From Adiantum capillus-veneris (lineage: Eukaryota > Streptophyta > Polypodiopsida > Polypodiales > Pteridaceae): a stretch of 64,000 nt of DNA. The notes below the pieces were generated by a model. That model had not been told where the DNA came from. It did not search any database and worked only from the letters and a program-made list of their open reading frames with translations. The stretch is from NCBI GenBank assembly GCA_014529385.2, contig CM043950.1, forward strand, positions 157,553,545 through 157,617,544. Direction: 5' to 3'. This document shows positions 35,294-49,219 of the stretch, piece by piece. The position numbers and the translations under genes were made by a program. Within the stretch, counting starts at the first letter, position 1. Every line of letters starts with the position of its first letter.

Positions 35294-36438
35294 ATGGCAA
35301 GTGTAGCATTTCCAACATTTAAAGGAAAGAAGGGGGAGGATTTGGTAACATATTTCCTAGATGACTTTGAAGTAGCATGTGTAGTAAGCAACAAAGATAC
35401 AGATGAATCCCGGGTTAGAATCTTTAAGCATCTCATGAAGCTAGAAGCTAGGTCATGGTACAACACACTTCCACAAGCAACTAAGGATGACTGGGAGCCC
35501 TTAAAAATTGCTTTTAAGAGGCGCTTTGGGGGATCAGGTACCACTTCACAGAAGCTGTGGGACAAGTTGAGAGACTAAAAGCAGGAGGGTCTTTTAGAAT
35601 ATGCCACCTATGAGTCCAAATTTGTGGATTTATGGGAACGGTGGGTTGAGTCACTGGTAAGAGAGGAAGCTGCACCCGATTTCCTCAAAACGGATCGGTT
35701 CACGCATGGCTTATGGCCGCTTCTCAAGGAGAAGATGAAGGGTAGATTCCCGGCTACGTATGAGTTAGCCGTTGAGATTGATCGCCTTAAGGACAAGAAG
35801 CTGCGGATGAAAGCCAAAGAAACCCAGTCAACAAAAGCAGGAACATCGCATCGACCAGCAACCACGACAACCACCATTCCTCTACTACCACCAGCTCCTG
35901 GGGTAAGAATGACCAACAAGATATGTTGGCCCATATTACTGACCAGCTACAGAATTTGTCTGTCCACTTGATACAGCAAGGAAGGAATCAAGAAAGAGAT
36001 CAAGACCCAGGAAGAGCACGACGACAAAACAAGGAGTATCACTGCTACAATTGCGGAGAAGATGGTCACGGTATGTACTATTGTCCCAAACCGCAACAAA
36101 AGTATAATAGAGGAGGTAGAGGAACCAATCGTCACCCCCTAGAGAGAGAACACCCCCACCCTAAGCACCAACCCCACCAACAAAAATTCTACGTCCACCC
36201 CAGGCACCGCCACAAGCACCCATTCTACTATGACATGAAGACTGGCAAGCAGAAGCAAATGGACATAGAGACATCAGCAGATGAAACCACTAGTGAGTCT
36301 TCCACTTCTGAGGAGGAGACCACATCCACCAACGAAAGTGAAAGTTCCATCGATGTGATGGGTATCATCATGAAGGATCCACAAAGGGTAAGCACCACTG
36401 GCGATCCGTCACCAGAAGGGCAAAGCAACGAAGAGTAA
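35294..36438 (+). pseudogene. Element C gag with zinc knuckle
   Basis: Frame 35294-35578 starts MASVAFPTFKGKKGEDLVTY and contains LMKLEARSWYNTLP and FKRRFGG, the retrotransposon gag core. A TAA at 35576 interrupts it, then 35624-35971 continues (LLKEKMKGRFPATYELAVEIDRL). Frame 35923-36438 carries YHCYNCGEDGHGMYYC, a standard CX2CX4HX4C knuckle, followed by a His-rich and then a Glu/Ser/Thr-rich tail. No protease motif (D-[ST]-G) can be seen between the knuckle and the reverse transcriptase. It is lost or has diverged beyond recognition. Confidence 0.85.
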
Positions 36439-36468
36439 AGTAAATCACCTGGCCTAGGAGAAAGTAGG

Positions 36469-37140
36469 TTGAAGGGTATGTTGTCTAAGGAATTAATAAT
36501 TGAGGAGAAAGATAAATTTTTGCAAATGTTGATGGGATTTTCTGACCTTTTCATTGACAACTATGAAAGAATCACAGGTATTACAATAGTGGAACATCAT
36601 ATTAAGCTGAAGGAAGGGGTAAAACCAGTTGTGCAAAAGCTACGACGATTGGGGGTCATACAAGAAAAGGCACTCTTGGTAGAGCTAAGGAAGCTACTAG
36701 ATGCAGGGTTCATCTATCCTGTAGAAAACTCAGAGTGGGTGTCACCTGTAGTAGTGACGCCTAAAAAGAATGGTAAGTGGAGGGTCCGTGTTGACTACAA
36801 ACCACTAAATGCAGCTACAAAGAGAGACCACTTTCCTCTCCCTTTCTTGGATGGAATTTTGAATGAAGTGGCGGGTTTTGAATGCTACACCGTGTGTGAT
36901 GGTTATTCCGGGTATTTTCAAATACGCATAGCCTTGGAAGATCAGCTAAAAACCACTTTCATTACACCATGGGGTTGTTTTGCATACAGGGTTATGCCAT
37001 TTGGTCTCACAAATGCACCTGCCACATTCCAAAGATATGTCACATATGTCTTTCAACCGTTTTTTGTATATATATAGCCCTCGCATTTCACACTTAGAAA
37101 AGGTAACTGAGGGTTTGGCAAGGTTGTAAAGCCTAGGTGG
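36469..37140 (+). pseudogene. Element C reverse transcriptase lacking the catalytic DD box
   Basis: Frame 36469-37077 shows LLDAGFIYPVENSEWVSPVV, PKKNGKWRVRVDYKPLN, FPLPFLDGILNEVAG, VCDGYSGYFQIRI, TFITPWGCFAYRVMPFGLTN and APATFQRYV. The next block should be YxDD. Here the sequence passes from PFFVYI straight to a text equivalent to YSPRISHLEKV, so the aspartate pair and neighbours have been deleted within a TATATATATA run at 37067-37076, with a frame change and stop. The enzyme cannot be active. Confidence 0.88.
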
Positions 37141-37150
37141 GCAATTAAAT

Positions 37151-37837
37151 GTGGACAAATGCCACACTGGGGAAAGTAGAGTCATTCTGTTAGGCCATGA
37201 AATTTCAGCAAAAGGTATCAACGCTGATCCAAGTAAGGTGTCCGCACTCATAGCCCCACCTTCACCAACAACCGCACGTCAACTGGTCTCTATTTTACAA
37301 AAGGTGAGGTACTTGAGTAGATTCATACATCTACTATCACAACTTGTTCTACCACTGCAACAACTCACTCATAGATCAACTTTCACCTACGATGAGGAGA
37401 GCGAACATCATTACAACAAGGTAAAGGAGGTCTTAGCCACCCTACCAACTATCTCACCACCTAAGTGGAATGGAAAATTCTATGTCACCTCAAGCATGGG
37501 TGATGACTCCTTGGGCGCTGTGCTACTCCAGAAGGATACAACAACATCTTTCATGAGGCCAATTTACTTCTCCAGTTGAATGATGACAGCAGCAGAGAAA
37601 GGTTTCACGCATGTGAAACACCTAGTCCTAGCTCTTAGATTTGCAACTACAATGTTTAGGTCATATTTGCTACCTAAGCAATTTGTGATTCTAACCATGG
37701 ATGAGATGTTTCCCTATGTTGTACAACACATGGAGGTTTCTGCTAGGATTACTAAATGGTCATTCGTCTGTAAGAATTTGACTACACGGTACAGGTGGAA
37801 AGCACGACAAGGGCAAGCTTGGGGGGGGGGGTCATGA
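37151..37837 (+). pseudogene. Element C connection and first RNase H region
   Basis: Frame 37151-37579 encodes LLGHEISAKGINADPSKVSAL, VRYLSRFIHLLSQLVLPLQQL and the RNase H-like start FYVTSSMGDDSLGAVLLQ. Frame 37580-37837 follows after one TGA and includes AAEKGFTHVKHLVLALRFATT, where the catalytic Glu would lie (AEKG). In the first motif Ser replaces the usual Asp-Ala (SSMGDDSLG), so this RNase H is probably degenerate, as is usual in the Tat lineage. Confidence 0.8.
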
Positions 37838-37909
37838 CCTACCAAAACTTTGAGAAGAAGGTGAATAAATCTAAAGGGGGAAGGAATTCAATCCCTTCTA
37901 GAGCCACCG

Positions 37910-38230
37910 ATGGTAGAAAGAGCACACTCTCTCTACTTTGATGGAGCCTACAAGCGAGCATCCGACAAAGCAACTGCAAGCATAGTGGTCTTTGATGACA
38001 AAGGTATCAAGGTATTTTTGCTTGGCCATTTGTTGGAATCACATTCTAACAATGAAGCTGAGTATGCAGCACTAACCAAGGGTTTACAATGGTGCATCTC
38101 ACAAGGGGTAAAGCGTCTTAATGTATTTGGGGATGCTCTACTTTTGGTAAGGCAAGTAAATGGAGTATGGACATGCAAGAATCCTAGCTTGAGGACTCAC
38201 TTAAGCTTTGTAAAAACTCTGTTGGGTTAA
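37910..38230 (+). pseudogene. Element C second (archaeal-type) RNase H
   Basis: The frame reads HSLYFDGAYKRASDKATASI (first Asp), SNNEAEYAALTKGLQWC (catalytic Glu) and RLNVFGDALLLVRQVNGVW (third Asp). This is the additional RNase H of the archaeal/plant type found in Tat-lineage Ty3/gypsy elements, placed between the first RNase H and the integrase. The three acidic residues are present. It ends at a TAA at 38228. Confidence 0.85.
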
Positions 38231-38472
38231 GTTTGAAGAAGTTCAATTACACCATATCCCAAGGGCTCAAAACCATGAAGCTGATGCCCTAGCAAGCGAA
38301 ATACTACAGGAAGTGGTGGTTGGGGCTATAAAGCTAAAGCTCCCTCTATTTTAAGGTAGTGACGCCTTACCTGACATCATGCATTTTTTGGAAACAGGGG
38401 AATGTCCACTGGATTTAACAAAGGGACAGAAGCAATGGCTCACCCGGAGGGCCACAAGGTATCGGCTTATCA

Positions 38473-39537
38473 GTGACGGTTTGTATTGTAAGGGTAAGGA
38501 CCAAATATTCAGGAAGGTCCCTCTCTCTAATGAAATTACGGGGGTCACTCATGCCTGAACCACAGACACCTATCCTTTCATATGGACCATTTGAAAAATG
38601 GGGTATAGATGCCATAGGACCATTGCCTAGGGCCAACTCAGGGAAATTCTACATCATCATGGGAGTCGACTATATGACTAGATGGACAGAAGCTATAGCC
38701 ACTACTAGAATCACAGTGGTAGACGTAGCTAAGTTTGTCTACGAGCACATATGGTGTAGGTTTGGCACATCATTAGAAATCATCTCTGATAGAGGGCCAG
38801 GTTTCAGAGCAGACTTGGTAGGAGAGTTAATGCAAAAACTTGGCATTACAAGGAGGCACTCCTCACCATATTACCCTCAACCTAATGGCCTAGTTGAGAA
38901 AGTGAATGGAATGGTTTGTAAAATTATCACCAAGCAGGTTAACAATCATCCTGGAGATTGGGATAAGTATCTACTCCTAGCTTTGTGGGCCTACAGAACC
39001 TCATTCCGTACATCTTTGGGGTTCACACCATATCATTTGGTATTTGGCAAGGAGGAAATCTTGCCTATTGAGGTGCAACTACAAAGTCTCAGAGTGATGG
39101 CAAGCCACCTTCAACGGCCCAACATGCATTTGAGAGATCACATCCTCGACTTGGAAAGACTATAGCTGGACAGAGAAGAAGCAATCAATTATTATGCGGC
39201 ACAGGCAGAGCACAGACGACTGAGTTTCAACCAGCATCTTCGACGCAAAGATTTAAAGAAAGGAATGTTGGTGCTCCGCTACGACAATCGCTTTGACACA
39301 CACAAAGATAAGAAGCTCCTACTCCGATGGGAGGGTCCTTTCATCATCAGGAAAAAGTATGCCAATGGGAGTTACCAGCTTATGGAAGCTGTTCATAAGA
39401 CCAGAGTAAATGGTTGTCGGCTCAAACCCTATTTTCTTCGATTTGATCAGACTCTACCTATCGACATTCCTGATGAGGATACACCATCAACCTCGACCTC
39501 CGACGACAATGATCAAACAGGCGAGTTAGAGGCTTGA
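38473..39537 (+). CDS. Element C integrase (partial, one internal stop)
   Basis: Frame 38473-39165 contains EKWGIDAIGPLP (first Asp), VDYMTRWTEAIA, IISDRGPGFRADL (second Asp) and YYPQPNGLVEKVNG (catalytic Glu), followed by WAYRTSFRTSLGFTPYHLVFG. After a TAG at 39163 the text continues to 39537 through LRYDNRFDTHKDKKLLLRWEGPFI and NGCRLKPYF, the C-terminal GPF-type domain. It ends with an acidic Ser/Thr tail at a TGA. Only one stop disrupts about 350 residues. The N-terminal zinc-binding part before 38473 is in poor condition. No chromodomain is seen, in line with Tat elements. Confidence 0.87.
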
Positions 39538-39550
39538 ATGCCCCTAACCT

Positions 39551-39565
39551 TAGGGGGAGGGCTAA
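39551..39565 (+). promoter_or_regulatory. Polypurine tract of element C
   Basis: TAGGGGGAGGGCTAA directly precedes the right LTR. Confidence 0.8.
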
Positions 39566-42599
<3,034 letters not shown>

Positions 42600-43782
42600 C
42601 AACAATAACAACAACAACAACAATCGGTCCAAGGAGAAGGGAGTCTACAAAGGTAAAAATAAACTCTCTCCTAGAAGAGCTTGAATCTTTTCGCAAGGAC
42701 CACAAATGTTTAAGTGTGGGGAGCGATGACATGGCTATCGTTCTTGCCCCAAGAGAAATGCCCGCAATGAGACTCCTAGAGCAACCACCATCAAAGCTCC
42801 AAAAGAGGATGCTCATTGCAAAGGATCACCTCTCTCCTATGCTTGGGGAAAGGTAAGGGAGTATGATGCCTTCATCTTGTTTGACCCTGTCTCTACTCAC
42901 AACTTCATATCAACGGAGTTGTCCACCAAGTTGGGCATTCAGCTTTTAAGATGGGAGATATTGTAATGGATGACACAACTTTTAAGGGACAACAAACCTC
43001 CGTTACATCCTTGATTGGGAAGTTGAGGCTTCATGTCCAAAGCTACGTTGACAAAGAAGACTTTTTCATCTCTCCTCTCCAACATGAGGATGCTATCCCA
43101 TGGGCACCATGGTTCAACCGCATGCCTGCCAACATGAAGTTCCCTCAAAGTAGAATCTACTTTACCTACGGGGAAAGAACATGTATATAGATTCTAGTGA
43201 GTCTAGTCGTACTATACCACTTGTAAATCCTCTTGCTTTTGATAAATCAATGAAGAGCTCAATTTTTGCGTACATGATTTTTGTCAAAGAGTCCCTAAAA
43301 GGTCCTAATGTTTCATCAAATGTAAATGGTAGAAATCAAGAAGAGTTAGACTTGTCTAGTTTTCTAAAAGGATTCTAAGATGTATTCATCGATGATATCC
43401 CTATGGACTTACCTCCAAAACAAGGGGATGATGACCATCACATTGAGCTCGTACCAGGAAGCTCACCGCCTAACAAGCCTCCTTATCGAGTTTCTCAATC
43501 TCAACAAGAGGAGATCATGAGGCAAGTACAAGATTTGGTAGACAAAGGGATGGTGAGGCCTAGCTTCCCTCCCTTTTGTTCTCCAGCCCTTTTAGTGCAA
43601 AATAAAGATGATACATACCGTATGTGTGTGGACTATCGAGCACTAAACCATATCACTATCAAAAAAAGATTTCCCGTGCCTCGTATAGAAGATCTATTTG
43701 ATAAGCTACAAGGCTATACCTACTTAAGTAGGATTGACCCTAAAAGTGGCTATTATCAAATAAGGACAGTGGATGAAGATAT
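42600..43782 (+). pseudogene. Element B' right part: zinc knuckle, protease and start of reverse transcriptase
   Basis: After element C the gag linker resumes with an expanded AAC-type run (Asn-rich) and then text equal to KEKGVYKGKNKLS. A knuckle FKCGERRHGYRSC follows near 42710-42760, then a protease with FDPVSTHNFIS and LGIQ, in which the catalytic Asp remains but the following G[AS] is lost. Frame 42951-43190 has SYVDKEDFFISPLQHEDAI and APWFNRM. Frame 43403-43828 has MDLPPKQGDDDHHIELVPGS, FCSPALLVQNKDDTYRMC, VDYRALNHITIKKRFPVPRI and SGYYQIRT. Homology to element B stops at about 43782, before the catalytic DD box, where an unrelated LTR-like sequence begins. Confidence 0.85.
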
Positions 43783-44692
43783 TGTGGGACGGGTGTCTAG
43801 TCTCACTCCTATCTTATTGCAAATGTAGCGAGAATCATGATTAAAGTGTCAATCCATGGGACGAAGTTGACTTGAATAGTGCATAGAGGCTACAAGAGGT
43901 TGTCAATCTCTTGGAAAACAACAAACAACTCGTATCTAACTCAAGCTACACTCAAGTGACTGAAATCACCAAAAGCCAATCGCTCATCTGCAAAGAAATC
44001 ACATCCGTTACATCATCAAATGACATCCAAACATAATGAAACTTCTAGGATATGATTATAAGACCTAAGCACACATGCTTATGGTCTCAAATCACACTTT
44101 AGGTCAAGTACACAAATCGTGATTATTAACAGCAGTGGATTTTTGACCTAGTTGTTTAGGACCCAGAATGCATCTAAATGCTTAGCAATGATATCCCAAT
44201 ACCCTACCTATGCATAGTTTTTGATTTTGAAGTGTAAATTCCTACTTATGATGAAATTAGGTCACACGTCGATGATGCCAAATGCTATGAAGTATTGTGA
44301 AATGCTTACGTCAATGTGTAGAGCTCTTACCTACGGTTGCAATGCAACAAACATGACTGCAATGTGACAACCGGGAAGGGAGTAGGAAGCACGAGAAGGA
44401 GAGAAGTGAGTGCCGTTAGCTCACGCTGTGTATTTCATTATCCAAAACTTAATAATAACTTACAAAAATTGGCTTTTATACCTTAGCCAAGGTTTTTGGT
44501 GGTCAAAATCAATAATCTGGGAGCTCTAACGAAAGACAAGTTGATACGATCTGGAAGCTTGTAGCCCTGGCTCATCGATTACAAAGTTTATCCAGAAAAT
44601 AGGAGTTACAATATTCTCGATTCATCAAACTAATAAATGTTTTTACAATGAGAGCTCCAAAAAATGGTATTCGAGTTAGCTTGCTGCTAATA
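43783..44692 (-). repeat. Probable LTR of element D (3' LTR, minus strand)
   Basis: It starts TGTGGGACGGG exactly where B' homology ends. It finishes at about 44692, just before a C-rich run (TTACCCCCCTCCTCGC) that on the minus strand is a polypurine tract. On the minus strand the LTR would begin TATTAGCAGC, so its TG has mutated to TA. There is no gene inside. No second copy is seen in the window, so the call rests on the boundary and the tract. Confidence 0.5.
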
Positions 44693-44708
44693 TTACCCCC
44701 CTCCTCGC
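44693..44708 (-). promoter_or_regulatory. Putative polypurine tract of element D
   Basis: The minus strand reads GCGAGGAGGGGGGTAA immediately before the probable LTR. Confidence 0.6.
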
Positions 44709-44831
44709 TTGTGTTATCCCTTAACACAACTTTATGGGCTGAAATAATCTTCGGGTTGACTGGCTGGCGAGACGGCCCTTAAGTCCATGTAAAGCCTTTT
44801 CGTATCTGATCTTTCTTTCTTTGTCTAGAAC

Positions 44832-45524
44832 CTACAAAAATTGCATAGTGACTCTGTTCTTTAGCTCGATGGCGGAGTCGCCTACAAATTTGGACGTTAG
44901 GTTGCTGATCACTGGCCATAAAATCTTCGTTCGCCAAGTGAAGAACCCTGTGTAGAACGCTTCCTCAAACGTCAACATATTATGAGATGGCAAGAACATG
45001 CAGCGGGCGTAGAAGCCATAAAGGACTTCTTCGGAAGGTTGGCCACTGAGGTCGTAGCATAAACCCTTATTGCCCTCAAGGAAGGACATCCACGGTGCTC
45101 CTGCTTGCTCTGGCTCATGAAAGGCTTCAGTGCATGTGAGCAGCATTCGGAAAATTTTGTAGGGCATAGCACATGAGAGATCAAGGAGGCTTTTGAAGAA
45201 TGCCATGGTGCCCGTTAGGGTTTTCACAATGTATTCCTCTGTTGGCATTCCCTTCTCTGGAGTTGGCAATCTCGGATAATTCAGCCATGTAGGCCGCTTC
45301 TTTGTCATTGCCTCGTGTGCTTGCCACGTCCTTACTCTTGGTACATGACAAAAAGTTGGGTCTTTTTGAAGTGTCGCAGGTGATCTTGTGAACAAAATCA
45401 AGTATCTAGGATTCTTCTTCAGCCAACTCTTTATCCGCTTGGGGTGGACTTCATCTACGCGTTCTGCTTGCATGTCTTTATATAGTCGTTTCTTGACCTG
45501 TAGTAGCAGATCGACCTTGATCAA
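44832..45524 (-). CDS. Element D ORF, 230 aa, unrecognised
   Basis: An uninterrupted minus-strand frame with the composition of a folded protein: Trp, Phe, Tyr and Cys are well represented (AGAPWMSFLEGNKGLCYDL, VLYGFYARCMFLPSHNML, YTGFFTWRTKILWPVISN). It has a basic N-terminal part. The apparent Met start lies inside a longer decayed reading, so the true start is unknown. No catalytic motif known to me is visible. It is the last ORF before the polypurine tract, in the position where pol normally sits, but it is not a pol protein. Confidence 0.5.
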   Translation of the reverse strand: MIKVDLLLQVKKRLYKDMQAERVDEVHPKRIKSWLKKNPRYLILFTRSPATLQKDPTFCHVPRVRTWQAHEAMTKKRPTWLNYPRLPTPEKGMPTEEYIVKTLTGTMAFFKSLLDLSCAMPYKIFRMLLTCTEAFHEPEQAGAPWMSFLEGNKGLCYDLSGQPSEEVLYGFYARCMFLPSHNMLTFEEAFYTGFFTWRTKILWPVISNLTSKFVGDSAIELKNRVTMQFL

Positions 45525-45888
45525 GGGATATGGTAGTGGTTATTGATGACATTGTGCATTGATTTGATTGGGAGTGAGTTGAGTAATATTGACAAAATGA
45601 AGAATTCTCAACTCCCCAATCTCGCTGCTTTCACTGCTTATCCGTCTCCTGAGAAACCTTCTTTTTAAGTGCATCTTCTTCAGCTTTTGACAGCTGGACC
45701 ATTGGCACTTGATCGGCATCTGTTATTGGTACTTGAAATTCTTCGCCTCCACTTAGCCCTTCTGCCGGTTGTGTTTCCATCTCGGCCAAATAGACAGAGG
45801 GAATATCAATGTGGGGTTGTTCTGATGTACCTACTTCTTTCTACGTCTCTTGCTGTCCATCTTGTAGTAGCTGGTTAACTCTCTTCAG

Positions 45889-46467
45889 CTATGCTATCTC
45901 CTTGAGCAGCTCTTCTTCTCTTTGTACCTGCATTAATGCAAGGTCTTTGCATTGTGACTGCTCTAGCTTTAGCTCTAGCTCAAGATCTTTATTCTTTTTC
46001 TCCAGTGCTTTATACACTTTGTTTGTACCTTTGATCGAGGCAACTATGGGATTTTGTCCTATCTGTCGCAAGAAGGTTGCCTGATCGTTGATCCTCTGCT
46101 CTGAATATTGCAATGAAGTGTTTGCTACATCTAACTGTACTTGGATCTTTTGAAATGACAGAGTTGTAGTTAAGATCTCGTTGGTAACTTCTGTCAGCTG
46201 TTCATCCTTGGTCTTACAGGCGTCTGACAACTTCGTGAGAAGTTCACCTAGCTCTTCCATTTACTTTTGTTGCTTTTCTCTAGCATGCTGGTGTTGTTCA
46301 GCTTCAGCTTCAGCTTTCAACTCTTGGACTTGATTTTGCAGATTGGTGATGACATTTAATTTGTCCTCTAGCTCTCCGTGAAGAGCGTTTATCACCATTT
46401 CCAACTCTCTAGCCTTAGCACTACGGCTAAGTGCTTCTGATCGCATTTTTTTGGTCATCTCTTGCAT
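45889..46467 (-). pseudogene. Element D coiled-coil region
   Basis: Two minus-strand frames, 46467-46261 and 46260-45889, meet end to end and separate only by one stop. The first contains LEMVINALHGELEDKLNVIT and NQVQELKAEAEAEQHQHARE. The second starts MEELGELLTKLSDACKTKDE and contains VQLDVANTSLQYSEQRIND and ALEKKNKDLELELKLEQSQC. The heptad-like spacing of Leu/Ile/Val indicates a long coiled coil, which could drive self-assembly. No known family is recognised. Confidence 0.5.
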
Positions 46468-46524
46468 ATGATTTGCATATTCATAAATTTGCAGAATAAC
46501 TTCATCATTTGTTTGCCAATCCTC

Positions 46525-47642
46525 TTACTCTGTGAGCTGCCTAGATGTTTCAGCAGTCTCTTTGTGTGGATCCTTGGGTGGGACTGTGTCAGCTACTGGT
46601 TGTGGTGGGGCTTCTACCTTTCCTTGTGGTTGTGTGGTTGCTTCGGTCGTTTCCTGCTGGGTGGTGGTAGACGATTGGGCCTCTATTCCTTGTGCCTTTG
46701 GTTGATCAAAACTTGTTGCCTCCTTTGGTTCAGGACTTGCTGCTTTTTCTGGTTCTTGCTCTTTTGCTTTGCCTTGCTTGGAAGTAGTTGCTGCTTGTTG
46801 TTCATATCGTTCTGCTTCTTTCTGTTCAGGCTCCTTTTCCTTGGTTTTCTCACTCTCTGTGGGTCTATCTGTCGATGATGGTGGAGGTCTTGGCATGGGG
46901 GTGGTCGTGTTGTTCCGTAGATAGCAGGCGACGATGGTTTGGGAGATATCTCACTTTGTTCGTACTGTGTCTCTCCTTGTGTTGTTGCCTCTTCTGCTTG
47001 TCTCTGTCGCTCCGCCGTATCTTCCCTTGCTTTTCTTTCTGCTTCTTGAGCTTCTTTTTGCTTCAAGGATTCTGCCTCCTGGTACATGCGTTCAAGAGAA
47101 TCCTTGGGATCTTCTGGTTCTTTTCTAGCAGGATTCTTGGTTTGAGGGCCTTTCATATCCCTTGGAACCCACCGTGATGGGTCCTCTCCTGCAACTTGGC
47201 AGCTTCTTTCATAGGTCTCTTTTTCCCGTTCAAACCTCACTTTCTTTTGCTGAGGTTCTTTCTGATGTGCAACCACTGCCTTCTTCTTCATCTCCTCTCT
47301 TCTGGCTCTCTTCTCTTCATTGTTTGAGCTTGCGGTGCTATGTGCTTCATGAGAGCTTTCTTCAGACTCCTCATTAAATTTGTAAACTCTTTTTGTCGAT
47401 CTTGTGGTTCTTGGAGATGGCTGTGCTGATACTATCCATGTGTTTTGATATGGGGCAAGTGGAAATTTTTCTGCCATGCTAATAGCATGGTAAGCTATTC
47501 TTGTGAGTAGCTCAGGTGCTCCCAGATAGGTTATCTTGCCCTCTTTCTTGGTACCCTTCAACGTGGATAACACATATTGTGTGTGATCGATGGGTTGCCT
47601 TGTTGTCGACTTTAACATTTGTGTAAATGTAGTCGCAAGCAT
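46525..47642 (-). pseudogene. Element D K/E/P/Q-rich disordered region
   Basis: Frame 47642-46683 begins MLATTFTQMLKSTTRQPIDH and has a structured-looking first 80 residues (YLGAPELLTRIAYHAISMAE). It then runs into a long charged region with EEKRARREEMKKKAVVAH and KEAQEAERKAREDTAERQRQ. A frameshift near 46890 leads to 46896-46525, which is rich in Glu, Lys, Pro, Thr and Gln (EKTKEKEPEQKEAERYEQQ). The text suggests one long protein with a disordered middle and the coiled coil downstream. I do not recognise it. The plus-strand frames here are shadows. Confidence 0.5.
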
Positions 47643-48260
47643 GATTGGGTGTTGTGTACCTTGGTGGTCTCTTTGTTAGAAAGTGGAAGTGTTGGTGATA
47701 TAATCATGCTGTTTCTTCCACTTGCTTCTGGATAAGATCAGCAAAGGTTGCCGTAGTGGTTTCCTTGGTGAAGGTACCTACTGTCTTTGTGTCTCTAGAT
47801 CTCATCATCATCCCCTCTGTTGGCAACTTGAGAGCTTCAGCCACTATTTCTTTCATAATTACCACCTCTACTTTCTGCCCTTGCTGGGCAGTGATCTGGG
47901 TTGTTCCATCTTCCTTGATTGTAGCCAAAATCTCATACGCTTTCTGAAAGTCTACACCACATGGCTCTTGGTCGTAGAATTCTCTGAGTCCAAGCCTTCT
48001 GTTAGCTTATTTTGTTTTGGTCTTTGCTGCAACATTGTAGACCTCATTTGGCAAAAGCTATAGTTCTATCTGATGTCCTTCTTCACTTTTAAATCTACCT
48101 GTAGAAACCATGTGTTGTTCTCCTCAAGTTGTTCTTTCAATAGATAGGTTGCTTTGGCTGTCTTTACTGAACTAGGGTCCAGTTGGTAGGCAGCTCTTGT
48201 AGCTTATCTTTTTGGGAGACCCTCTTCTTGGCATTCTCTGCAGCTTGCATTGCTCCTGTT
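47643..48260 (-). pseudogene. Element D upstream coding remnant
   Basis: Minus-strand frame 47928-47704 reads MATIKEDGTTQITAQQGQKV, EVVIMKEIVAEALKLPTEG and ends with ATFADLIQKQVEETA. Coding-like text extends to about 48.2 kb in broken frames. It would precede the 47642 frame in the same protein. No domain is recognised. Confidence 0.4.
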
Positions 48261-48620
48261 AAGTGCATAGAGTGCCAAAGTTAGAAAATTTGACAGATTC
48301 CGCTCTGAAATGTCCTTCAGTTTGTATTGCTGACAAATTGAGTCCAATTTGCTTCAAATCAATTTTTGAACATGCATAGATGCATAAAAACATGTAAAGA
48401 TCAAAATCATGAAGTCCAAGCAAAAGTTTGCAACAAAAGTAAATAATTGCGATTATTTACAACTGATGAATTTTTTTAACTTTTTGCAATTTTGGCATCA
48501 TGGGCTTGAAATAGACATCAATCAGATACTCTCATTGAAGTGTGGGCTCATTTGAGTGCACAAGGTGAAGATGGTGCCAGATTTAGGCTTTCAGTTTTTG
48601 AAACAGTAGATATAAAGGAA
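48261..48620. other. Unassigned flank left of the CACTA element
   Basis: About 360 bases of A/T-rich sequence with no gene, ending in GAA, the 3 bp duplicated by the CACTA insertion. Confidence 0.6.
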
Positions 48621-48689
48621 CACTACAAGAGGTTGTGTGCTCTTGTGACGCTGTTAGCGACGGAAATACACTGGGTTTTTATAACCCCC

Positions 48690-48890
48690 GGCGTCGCTAA
48701 AACCGTCGCTACGAGCGTCGCTACGAGCGTCGCTACGAGAGCGTCGCTATCTGCGTCGCTATAGGCGTCGCTATATAGCGACGCCCATAGCGACGCTCAT
48801 AGCGACGCATATAGCGACGGTTACACAGAAGACTATAGCGATGCTATAGAGCCATAAATAGCGACGCTTATAGCGACGCCCGAGAGATTT
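48690..48890. repeat. CACTA subterminal GCGTCGCTA repeats (left)
   Basis: About fifteen copies of the core CGTCGCTA or its complement TAGCGACG, first mostly in one orientation and then in the other, so the block can fold into a hairpin. In En/Spm such words are binding sites for the TNPA protein. Confidence 0.9.
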
Positions 48891-49219
48891 TTTTTTTGGT
48901 GGCAGGACATTGAATGCCCTGCCACCCATCAACCATATTGTACTTGATTCACTTTTTTAAAAAAGTGCAAGGATAGATAATAGACCCAAAATAGTCACCC
49001 ACAAGACGCATTGTTTGCAAAATTGACAATTGTACACATCATAGGCAAAATGAATTGATTGGCAAATGTAATAATGACAATTGTGCAACATCATAGGCAT
49101 AAAGAATTGATTGGCAAAAGGAACTGCGGTGACAAATGTAATAATATACATGGTTCAAAAAGACGTATAAAATCCGTCTCATGATACATAAGCTATGAGA
49201 AACCCTAAACTAATGCTAT

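Noticed and set aside
45669-47377. Plus-strand hydrophobic frames resembling membrane proteins
   Set aside because: Antisense shadows of the K/E/Q-rich minus-strand frames of element D; Lys/Glu codons read backwards give Leu/Phe/Ser.
48690-48890. A CRISPR-like array (regular short repeats)
   Set aside because: The repeats alternate in orientation, have no uniform spacers and lie inside CACTA termini in a plant genome.
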